A stretch of DNA of 64,000 nt from Ardenticatenaceae bacterium (GTDB lineage Bacteria > Chloroflexota > Anaerolineae > Promineifilales > Promineifilaceae). The notes beneath the pieces were generated by a model. That model saw only the letters and a program-made list of their open reading frames with translations. It ran no database searches and was not told the DNA's origin. The stretch lies in assembly GCA_020634245.1 (NCBI GenBank), contig JACKCC010000026.1, forward strand, positions 1-64,000. Reading direction: 5' to 3'. The position numbers and the translations under genes are program-made. Positions 1 to 6,930 of this stretch are shown piece after piece; position 1 is the first letter of the stretch; every line of letters begins with the position of its first letter.

Positions 1-7
1 CAAAATC

Positions 8-80
8 TATACTCGCTGTGGCCGGTTTCTAATCGTGCCACCTCCGGTAAAAATGTCAGATTATGCCCGTTGCGAGTATA
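8..80. repeat. 73-bp MITE-like repeat, left copy
   Basis: The unit begins TATACTCGC and ends GCGAGTATA, so it has 9-bp terminal inverted repeats. An almost identical copy of exactly the same length lies in opposite orientation at 63349-63421, differing at a handful of bases. It has no coding capacity. A small non-autonomous transposable repeat is the simplest reading. Confidence 0.75.
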
Positions 81-188
81 TCATTGAAATCAGAACCTCA
101 TGCAGATTGCTCTACCAACTAGAACAAAGTCATTGATTCATATTTTCTGGTCAGACTACACAAAAACAAAACTGATTAATTGGATGTC

Positions 189-224
189 TTGACAAGCTCG
201 AACGAAATATATACAATATGTATA
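189..224 (+). promoter_or_regulatory. Sigma-A-type promoter with overlapping palindrome
   Basis: TTGACA at 189-194 is followed after 17 bases by TACAAT at 212-217, a near-consensus promoter about 70 bases upstream of the TetR start. The inverted repeat TATAC-AATAT-GTATA (210-224) covers the -10 box, where a TetR dimer would block polymerase. Autoregulation by the adjacent TetR protein is an inference. Confidence 0.6.
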
Positions 225-287
225 AATTTATAAAGCTCGTATATATTTACCCCATATGCATAAATTAGATAATTTAGGAATTGGCCA

Positions 288-932
288 ATGTCCACAACCA
301 TCTATGTAAACCACCGTGAAAGCCAAAGGGAAGGCATCCTCGAGGCTGCGGAGGAACTTTTCATTCAAAAAGGGATTGAGCAGGTCACAATTGGAAAAAT
401 CGCTAAGGAAGCACGCCTGACACGAGCTACCATCTATAAATACTTCTCCAATAAAGAAGAGATTGCCAAGGAAATATATACAAACATGACCGAAGGGTGG
501 CGCGAGCGTCATGAAAAAGAAGTGTGGTCGTTCGCCGGAAATGGCTACCAAAGGCTGGAGAATTTCTTACTCTCCTTTTTTGCATATCTGTTTCAGAATC
601 CTCGGGAAGCCCGTTTTATTTCTGAACTCAATTACTTGTACGCCAAACATTGGTCAGCCGAGTCATTTATCCAAACGATGCGCGGCAATCTGCAAGATGA
701 TTTTGATTTTGTGCATGAAAGCATTCAACAAGGAATAGAGGATGGCTCGTTGCGTGCAGATATAGAAGCCGATGTTATTTTAGCCGCTTTTTTTAATTTC
801 TTACCGGGGATGATCAATCGTTTTGGGGGTATGGGCGACAAGGTTCAAACAGAATTTGGACTCAATCCTGAAACAATATTTATTCAAGTATGCCGCATTT
901 TTCTAGATGGCCTCAAGGCATCAAGCGAATGA
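288..932 (+). CDS. TetR/AcrR family transcriptional regulator
   Basis: This 214-residue protein has the usual length and layout of TetR repressors. An N-terminal helix-turn-helix occupies roughly residues 12-58 (ILEAAEELFIQKGIEQVTIG, then ATIYKYFSNKEE), which is the classic TetR recognition-helix signature. It is followed by an all-helical ligand-binding and dimerisation domain. The gene is first in a run of plus-strand genes for an ABC transporter and glycoside hydrolases. It most likely senses a ligand, perhaps a sugar or pathway intermediate, and controls itself and that operon. A palindrome overlaps its -10 box. The real ligand cannot be read from the sequence. Confidence 0.9.
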   Translation: MSTTIYVNHRESQREGILEAAEELFIQKGIEQVTIGKIAKEARLTRATIYKYFSNKEEIAKEIYTNMTEGWRERHEKEVWSFAGNGYQRLENFLLSFFAYLFQNPREARFISELNYLYAKHWSAESFIQTMRGNLQDDFDFVHESIQQGIEDGSLRADIEADVILAAFFNFLPGMINRFGGMGDKVQTEFGLNPETIFIQVCRIFLDGLKASSE

Positions 933-1015
933 GAAGGAGGCGCTATCGAAAAAGTAATTGACAAAACAACCCGCAAAAATATCAATTAACTTACCTACGC
1001 TCGGAGGAGAAACAG

Positions 1016-2785
1016 ATGTTATCAAAAAACAGTATCAGAATTTTTGTTTTGCTATTGCTGTTGGGCCTATTCATGGTCGCTTGTGGTGGTGCGGAGACCG
1101 ATACGGAAACAGAAACGGCCGATACCCCAGCCGAAACCGAAACGGATACCGCTACGGATGAAGCGGCCGAAGAGGTAGCTGAAGAAGCGCCAGCAATGTC
1201 CGACGCCTTGTTGACCATTCCCGAAGCAAACGTGCAATTTGTGCGCAACTTTAACCCGCTCAGCAACAGCGCGATGGTTTGCACGCGCAACTGCATTTAC
1301 GAACCGTTGATGATTCTCAACAGCATGACCAGCGAGCTGGAACCGTGGCTGGCCGAGAGCTTTGAGTTTAGCGATGATGGTCTGACGCTGACCTTCAACC
1401 TGCGTGAAGGCGTGCTCTGGTCGGATGGTGAACCGTTTACGGCCGAAGATGTTGTGTACACGTTTGAAGTCGTGCGCGATGTGGCTGGTGTGGACAGCCC
1501 GGTCCTGGCGGCGATGGCTGGTGACACGGCATATGTTGATGCGGTAACGGCCGTTGACGACACCACCGTCCAATTCACCTTCAACCGCGTAAACACCCCC
1601 GCTATTTACGAACTTATTGACCAGGACATCATTCCGCAGCATGTTTTCAGCGCGTATGATGACGTCATTGCCACCACCAACGAAAATCCCGTTGGCACTG
1701 GCCCGTTTACCGAAGTTGTCTCCTTCTCCAGCCAGTCGTACCAAATAAACGCCAATCCCAACTACTGGCAAGAAGGTGTACCCACATTTGCGGGAATTGA
1801 ATACGTCGCCTACGGTGACGGCAATGCCGCCGCTCTCGCCGCTGTAAACGGGGACGTAGACTGGAGCAATGCCCAAATTCAAGACCCGGAAACTACCTTT
1901 GTCAGCGTTGACCCAGACAATCGGTACAGCATTACCTTTGAAGACAGCAACTATAACATCCTGGCACTCAACACCCAGGTCGCCCCGTTTGACGATGTAA
2001 ATGTGCGCAAAGCAATCAGCATGGCCATTAACCGCGAACAAATCGCCCTGATTGCCGAAAACGGTATTGTTGGTCCATTTGATGTGACTGGTTTAACGGC
2101 CGCTTACGATGGTTGGAAAGTAGATGATGTAGCCGCGCTGGGTGACTGGACAACCTACAACCCGGAGATGGCTAACGAGCTGCTTGACGCAGCCGGTTTG
2201 GCACGCGGCGATGATGGCATTCGCGTATTGCCAGACGGCACGCGCATGAGCTACTCCATCGGTGTATTGCCAGCACCAAACTGGATTGCTGGCAATGAAA
2301 TTGTTGCCCAAAACCTGGCCGAGGTGGGGATTGAGCTGGCCGTTGTGCCCAATCCGAATTTCCCTGAATACATCGAGACATTGCAAACGGGTAACTTCGA
2401 TATGGCGTTTGGCATTATTGATGCCGGAGCAACTCCATACACCGTGTACAATTCCACCATGTCCAGCATTTTGCTGGCCCCCGTTGGCGAACGGTCGCCG
2501 GGTAACTATACCCGCTACGACGGCGGCGCGGCTGATGATCTGCTGGCCCAATTCGCGGCTGCCACCACAGTGGCTGAACAACATGAAATTGTGAACGAAT
2601 TGCAGCGGGTATTTGCGGAAGAGGTGCCGGTGGTGCCGGTCATTGCCCACGGTGGCGTGGCGCATGTCATGACAACGACCTTCACAGGCTTCCCCACCGC
2701 AGACAATCTGTACGCCAGCCCAGAACCAAACCCTGCCTTTGAAGATGACTTCTTACTCGTCGTCACCAGGCTAACAGCCAAATAA
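1016..2785 (+). CDS. ABC transporter substrate-binding lipoprotein, Dpp/Opp (SBP family 5) type
   Basis: This 589-residue protein has a signal peptide ending in a lipobox (LFMVAC, Cys23), then a Thr/Glu/Asp-rich linker to about residue 60 and a family 5 extracellular solute-binding domain. Typical family 5 stretches are visible, such as TSELEPWLAESFEFSDDGLT and LREGVLWSDGEPFTAEDVVY. It should be anchored outside the membrane and deliver ligand to the two permeases encoded next. The family is named for peptides, but the neighbours are rhamnosidases and a beta-glycosidase, so an oligosaccharide ligand is likely; this type is known to carry plant oligosaccharides in several bacteria. A good ribosome site (GGAGGAGA) precedes the ATG. 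A strong hairpin lies just downstream. Confidence 0.9.
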   Translation: MLSKNSIRIFVLLLLLGLFMVACGGAETDTETETADTPAETETDTATDEAAEEVAEEAPAMSDALLTIPEANVQFVRNFNPLSNSAMVCTRNCIYEPLMILNSMTSELEPWLAESFEFSDDGLTLTFNLREGVLWSDGEPFTAEDVVYTFEVVRDVAGVDSPVLAAMAGDTAYVDAVTAVDDTTVQFTFNRVNTPAIYELIDQDIIPQHVFSAYDDVIATTNENPVGTGPFTEVVSFSSQSYQINANPNYWQEGVPTFAGIEYVAYGDGNAAALAAVNGDVDWSNAQIQDPETTFVSVDPDNRYSITFEDSNYNILALNTQVAPFDDVNVRKAISMAINREQIALIAENGIVGPFDVTGLTAAYDGWKVDDVAALGDWTTYNPEMANELLDAAGLARGDDGIRVLPDGTRMSYSIGVLPAPNWIAGNEIVAQNLAEVGIELAVVPNPNFPEYIETLQTGNFDMAFGIIDAGATPYTVYNSTMSSILLAPVGERSPGNYTRYDGGAADDLLAQFAAATTVAEQHEIVNELQRVFAEEVPVVPVIAHGGVAHVMTTTFTGFPTADNLYASPEPNPAFEDDFLLVVTRLTAK

Positions 2786-2797
2786 ACGCAAGAAAAT

Positions 2798-2840
2798 TGC
2801 ATGGTGAACGGTACATGATGAATTTGCCGTTCACCATGCA
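2798..2840 (+). terminator. Intercistronic hairpin after the binding-protein gene
   Basis: A perfect 14-bp stem (TGCATGGTGAACGG pairing with CCGTTCACCATGCA) encloses a loop of about 15 bases. No strong U-tract follows, so it probably stabilises the upstream mRNA or partly terminates, giving more binding protein than permease. Confidence 0.55.
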
Positions 2841-2862
2841 TCATTTACCACCACAACCGTAG

Positions 2863-2901
2863 GTCGGATTGCTAATCCGACTATCGGATTAACAATCCGA
2901 T
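2863..2901. repeat. Tandem palindromic repeat, TCGGATT-N-AATCCGA type
   Basis: Two adjacent palindromes, GTCGGATTGCTAATCCGAC (2863-2881) and ATCGGATTAACAATCCGAT (2883-2901), lie just before the permease ribosome site. A partial copy (GTCGGATTGGCAATCCAAC) occurs at 5851-5869 between the ATPase genes, so this is a dispersed intergenic repeat family. Confidence 0.6.
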
Positions 2902-2920
2902 TTACGAAGGAGGAAAAGCC

Positions 2921-3898
2921 ATGCGTTACATATTGCGTCGCCTGGGTTTTTATTTGGTCGCTTTTTTCGCCTCGTTGACGATCAACTTTTTCCTGCCGCG
3001 CCTCATTCCCGGCGATCCGGTAACCACCATCCTCGGCCGCCCTGGGGCCACGCTGACCGATCAACAGCTAAACGCGATTCGGACAGCCCTGGGGTTGAGT
3101 GATGCACCACTCTTCCGGCAATACCTGGATTATTTGGCCCAGTTGGCGCGAGGCGATCTGGGTGTGTCCTTCCTCCACTTTCCCACCCCCGTCATTGAAT
3201 TAATCGCTGGCGGCTTTGCCTGGACGCTTTTGTTGAGTGTTACCGCGCTGATTATCAGCTTTATTCTGGGCCATTTGCTGGGCATTTTTAGTGCCTGGAA
3301 GCGGGGCACTTTTCTCTCTAACGCGCTCCCCCCGACATTGATATTTATTGGTGCATTTCCGGCGTTTTTTTTGGCGATTACGGCCGTTTACTACTTCGGC
3401 TATCAGCTGCAATGGTTCCCCACCAACCACGCCTACGCCCGTCAATTTACCCCGGGGTTCAACCTCGATTTCATCCTGAGCGTTGCTTACCACATGATAT
3501 TGCCGCTCTTTGTCCTGGTGCTTACCTCGCTGGGCGGCTGGGCCATTGGGATGCGCAACGTCATGATTTCGGTGCTGGGCGAAGATTACATCACCCTCGC
3601 CGAAGCCAAAGGGCTGTCGCCCAAACGGGTACGCTACATGTACGCGGCTCGCAACGCCATGCTGCCCAGCGTCACCGCATTTGGCATTATCCTGGGCGTA
3701 TCCATTAGCGGGCAATTGCTCATCGAACAGGTCTTTTCTTATCCCGGTGTTGGCTTCTTGCTTGTCAGCGCCGTCAACAATACAGACTATCCTCTGATGC
3801 AAGGTTTGTTTTTGATGATTACGACGTTCGTTCTCATTGCAAATTTCATCGTTGATATTTTGTACACGCGGCTCGATCCGCGCGTGCGGGCAGGGTGA
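2921..3898 (+). CDS. ABC transporter permease, DppB/OppB-like
   Basis: This 325-residue inner-membrane permease begins MRYILRRLGFYLVAFFASLT, the typical start of DppB-like proteins, and carries about six membrane segments. The ATPase-coupling EAA loop is visible in EAKGLSPKRVRYMYAARNAM, followed by the hydrophobic ISGQLLIEQVFSYPGVGFLL block characteristic of the family. It pairs with the downstream permease to form the channel fed by the lipoprotein at 1016-2785. The start is fixed by a strong ribosome site, AAGGAGG, nine bases upstream. Substrate is inferred from context only. Confidence 0.92.
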   Translation: MRYILRRLGFYLVAFFASLTINFFLPRLIPGDPVTTILGRPGATLTDQQLNAIRTALGLSDAPLFRQYLDYLAQLARGDLGVSFLHFPTPVIELIAGGFAWTLLLSVTALIISFILGHLLGIFSAWKRGTFLSNALPPTLIFIGAFPAFFLAITAVYYFGYQLQWFPTNHAYARQFTPGFNLDFILSVAYHMILPLFVLVLTSLGGWAIGMRNVMISVLGEDYITLAEAKGLSPKRVRYMYAARNAMLPSVTAFGIILGVSISGQLLIEQVFSYPGVGFLLVSAVNNTDYPLMQGLFLMITTFVLIANFIVDILYTRLDPRVRAG

Positions 3899-3950
3899 GG
3901 TCCGTAATCGGTATTCGGTAAGCAGTTTGGTTTATTGGGGAAGATGAACG

Positions 3951-4880
3951 ATGGCTAAAAGCAAACGATCTCAAAATAAAAATTCGGTCTGGCGGCTGCT
4001 GCTAAGAAACAAAATGTTTTTAGGGGGCGTCGGGATTGTGCTGTTTTTCTCGCTGATTGCCCTGCTGGCCCCAGTGATTGCCCCGACGCCGCCGGAAAAG
4101 TTTGTCGGCGGGGCCAACATTGCCCCCTCAGCGGAATTTTGGTTTGGCACCACCGCCCTGGGCAAGGACGTGTTTAGCCAGACGGTTTGGGGCGCGCGCA
4201 ACTCGTTGATCATTGGCTTTGGCACCGCGCTTGTGGCCACCATCGCCGCGCTGCTGGTGGGCATGACGGCCGGTTACTTCGGCGGCACGGTTGACGATGT
4301 GCTGACCCTGATCATGAACGTCTTTCTGGTCATTCCCGGCCTGCCGCTGCTCATTGTGCTGTCTGGGTATCTCAATCCCGGCACAACCACCGTCATTTTT
4401 GTACTCGCTTTAACCGGCTGGGCGTTTGCCGCGCGTATTGTCCGTTCGCAAATGCTGTCAATCCGGTCCAAAGATTTTGTGGCCGCCGCCAAAGTGAGCG
4501 GCGAAAGCAACTTCCGCATCATTTTTGTGGAGATTATGCCCAACATGGCCTCGATTATTGTGGGGCTTACCGTCGGGGCCGTTTCCTACGGCATTGCCGC
4601 CGCCACGGCGTTGAGCTTTTTGGGACTGACCGATATTAGCGCCGTGACCTGGGGCACCAATTTGTATTGGGCGCAAAACGGCAACGCCCTGCTGGTCGGT
4701 GCGTGGTGGACGTTTGCGCCTTCGGGCCTGTCGGTGGCGCTCGTCATTTTTGGGCTGGCGCTGATCAACTACGCAATGGATGAAATTACCAACCCGCGTT
4801 TGCGGGCAGAGAAGGATGTGAGCCATGTCATCAAAGGGCAATCAAGCACAGATGTCCGGGCAACTCCCGTCGTCCGTTAA
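3951..4880 (+). CDS. ABC transporter permease, DppC/OppC-like
   Basis: This 309-residue protein has one N-terminal membrane segment (LGGVGIVLFFSLIALLAPVI), the periplasmic segment with the family's WFGTTALGKDVFS motif, and a five-helix permease domain. The coupling loop is in AAKVSGESNFRIIFVEIMPN. It is the second half of the transport channel. The 3' end overlaps the next gene, an ATPase, by 56 bases, implying translational coupling. The C-terminal tail beyond NPRLRAEK is longer than usual, probably because of that overlap. Confidence 0.92.
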   Translation: MAKSKRSQNKNSVWRLLLRNKMFLGGVGIVLFFSLIALLAPVIAPTPPEKFVGGANIAPSAEFWFGTTALGKDVFSQTVWGARNSLIIGFGTALVATIAALLVGMTAGYFGGTVDDVLTLIMNVFLVIPGLPLLIVLSGYLNPGTTTVIFVLALTGWAFAARIVRSQMLSIRSKDFVAAAKVSGESNFRIIFVEIMPNMASIIVGLTVGAVSYGIAAATALSFLGLTDISAVTWGTNLYWAQNGNALLVGAWWTFAPSGLSVALVIFGLALINYAMDEITNPRLRAEKDVSHVIKGQSSTDVRATPVVR

Positions 4881-5850
4881 GCAAACGGCCGTTTTGCTCG
4901 ATATTCAGGCGCTTCAGGTGGATTACATGACACCGGCTGGCGCAGTGCGGGCGGCCAACGGCGTCTCGTTTGCGGTGAAGCCGGGCGAGGTGTTTGGGCT
5001 GGCAGGCGAATCGGGCTGTGGCAAATCAACGGTGGCCCATGCCATTTTGCGAATTTTGCGTCCGCCAGCGGTGATCACCGGGGGACACGTCATCTTTGAC
5101 GGCGACGATGTGCTCGACATGACGCCGGAGCAGCTGCAAAACTTCCGTTGGCAGGGCGCTTCGATGGTGTTTCAGAGCGCCTTGAATGCACTGAATCCAG
5201 TGCTGAAGGTGAAAGATCAGATCGCCGATGTGATTGTGAAGCACAAGAAGATAGCCCGCGCCAAGGCGTATCAGCGGGCGGCGGAGCTGCTGGAACTGGT
5301 GGGGATTGAAAGCGGCCGTATCGAATCCTATCCGCATGAGCTGTCTGGCGGGATGCGCCAGCGGGTGGTCATTGCTATGGCCCTGGCTCTGGACCCACCG
5401 CTGATGATCATGGATGAACCCACGACGGCGCTGGATGTGGTTGTGGCCAAGGACATCATGCAGCGAATCGAGCAGCTCAAAGAGGAGATGGGCTTTTCCA
5501 TTCTCTTCATCACGCATGATTTGTCGCTGATGGTTGAGTTTTCGGATCGCATCGGCATCATGTATGCGGGGGATATTGTGGAGCTGGCTCCGGCGAAGGA
5601 GCTGTTCAACAATCCGCTGCATCCGTACACGCAGGGGCTGCTTGGCTCGTTCCCCGCGCTGACGGGCGAAAAGAAAAAGTTATCCGGCATTCCCGGCGCG
5701 CCGCCAAATCTGCTCAAACCGCCACCTGGCTGCCGCTTTCATCCGCGCTGCCCCAAAGTGATGGCGCACTGTTCGCAAATTGTGCCGCAACTGCAAGAGA
5801 TAACGCCCGATCATTGGGTGGCGTGTCATTTGTATGAAGGAGCGTCGTGA
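4825..5850 (+). CDS. ABC transporter ATP-binding protein, DppD/OppD-like
   Basis: The 341-residue protein has Walker A (GESGCGKST), the signature LSGGMRQRVVIAMAL, and Walker B (LMIMDEPTTALD). It ends with the oligopeptide-transporter C-terminal zone containing GCRFHPRCP, a cysteine motif typical of OppD/DppD. It powers the permease pair encoded upstream from the cytoplasmic face. The start at 4825 is preceded by AGAAGGAT and lies inside the upstream permease gene. A later ATG nine codons in is possible. Confidence 0.92.
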   Translation: MSSKGNQAQMSGQLPSSVKQTAVLLDIQALQVDYMTPAGAVRAANGVSFAVKPGEVFGLAGESGCGKSTVAHAILRILRPPAVITGGHVIFDGDDVLDMTPEQLQNFRWQGASMVFQSALNALNPVLKVKDQIADVIVKHKKIARAKAYQRAAELLELVGIESGRIESYPHELSGGMRQRVVIAMALALDPPLMIMDEPTTALDVVVAKDIMQRIEQLKEEMGFSILFITHDLSLMVEFSDRIGIMYAGDIVELAPAKELFNNPLHPYTQGLLGSFPALTGEKKKLSGIPGAPPNLLKPPPGCRFHPRCPKVMAHCSQIVPQLQEITPDHWVACHLYEGAS

Positions 5851-5889
5851 GTCGGATTGGCAATCCAACGGCGTATGAAGGAGAGGAAA

Positions 5890-6867
5890 ATGAGCAAACA
5901 AGCGTTGCTTGAAGTCCGTGGCTTAACCAAACATTTTCCGGTCGGGGGTTTGTTTAAAAGGCAGCATGTCCACGCCTTGAATGAGGCGACGTTTTCCATT
6001 GACCAGGGTGAAGTTGTCTCGCTTGTGGGGGAATCTGGCTCCGGCAAGTCAACAACGGCGCGGCTGATTGCCCGATTGGTTCCGGCCACCGCTGGCGAGA
6101 TTATTTTTGACGGTGCGGACGTGCTGAAAACGGAACCGCGCGGCGCGTCGAAGCAGTACCGCAGTGAAGTGCAGATGATTTTTCAGGACCCGTTTGGCTC
6201 GCTGAATGGATCGCATACGATTGGGCACCATCTGGAACGGCCGTTACGCATTCACAACATGGCTACCAACGACAATATCGAGCAGCGGGTCCACGAACTG
6301 CTGGAACTGGTGGGGCTCACCCCGGCGGCCGATGTCGCCAGCAAGTTTCCCTACGAACTGTCCGGCGGCCAGCGGCAGCGCGTGGCCATTGCCCGCGCCC
6401 TGGCGGTGGAACCGCGCATCATTTTGGCTGACGAACCGATTTCCATGCTGGACGTGTCCATCCGCGCCGGGGTGCTCAACCTGATGGAAAAGCTGAAAGA
6501 GGAGCGGGGCATCGGCTTCCTGTACATCACGCACGATTTGGCCAGCGCCCGCTACATCGGCGACCGTACGATTGTGATGTACGCCGGGCACATGGTGGAG
6601 AGCGCCGACAGCAGCGAGTTGATGGAGGAACCGGCTCATCCGTACACGCGATTGTTGAAAACGGCCGTTCCCAATCCCCAAGCTGGCCTGGCCACCCGCG
6701 AAGTGCAGGCACGCGGCGAAGTGCCGTCGCTGACCGAGCCGCCGCCCGGCTGTCCGTTTGCCGCCCGCTGCCCGGAAGTGATGGACGTGTGCCGCCAGGT
6801 GATGCCCGAACGCACAACCATTGGCTTAGATCATTGGGTTCGCTGTCATTTATACGAAGAACAATAA
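5890..6867 (+). CDS. ABC transporter ATP-binding protein, DppF/OppF-like
   Basis: This is the second ATPase of the transporter, 325 residues from the chosen ATG. It shows Walker A (GESGSGKST), the signature LSGGQRQRVAIARAL, Walker B (IILADEPISMLD), and the C-terminal GCPFAARCPEVMDVC motif. I prefer the ATG at 5890 to an upstream TTG at 5857, because GAAGGAGAGG lies directly before it and MSKQALLEVRGLTKHFPV is the normal family start. The upstream bases include a partial palindromic intergenic repeat. Confidence 0.92.
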   Translation: MSKQALLEVRGLTKHFPVGGLFKRQHVHALNEATFSIDQGEVVSLVGESGSGKSTTARLIARLVPATAGEIIFDGADVLKTEPRGASKQYRSEVQMIFQDPFGSLNGSHTIGHHLERPLRIHNMATNDNIEQRVHELLELVGLTPAADVASKFPYELSGGQRQRVAIARALAVEPRIILADEPISMLDVSIRAGVLNLMEKLKEERGIGFLYITHDLASARYIGDRTIVMYAGHMVESADSSELMEEPAHPYTRLLKTAVPNPQAGLATREVQARGEVPSLTEPPPGCPFAARCPEVMDVCRQVMPERTTIGLDHWVRCHLYEEQ

Positions 6868-6874
6868 GATGCTG

Positions 6875-6907
6875 AGATTGGACCAATCTTCAAGATTGGT
6901 CCAATCT
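6875..6907. repeat. Palindromic intergenic repeat AGATTGGWCCAATCT
   Basis: Two 16-base arms (AGATTGGACCAATCTT and its complement) separated by one base form a hairpin, and each arm is itself nearly palindromic. It sits between the transporter and the first rhamnosidase, where it could limit read-through or protect mRNA ends. Confidence 0.55.
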
Positions 6908-6930
6908 AAAACCGCTACCAAGGAAAACGC

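Noticed and set aside
5857..5889. TTG start for the second ATPase
   Set aside because: The ATG at 5890 has a strong ribosome site and the conserved N-terminus, whereas the TTG lies in a repeat.
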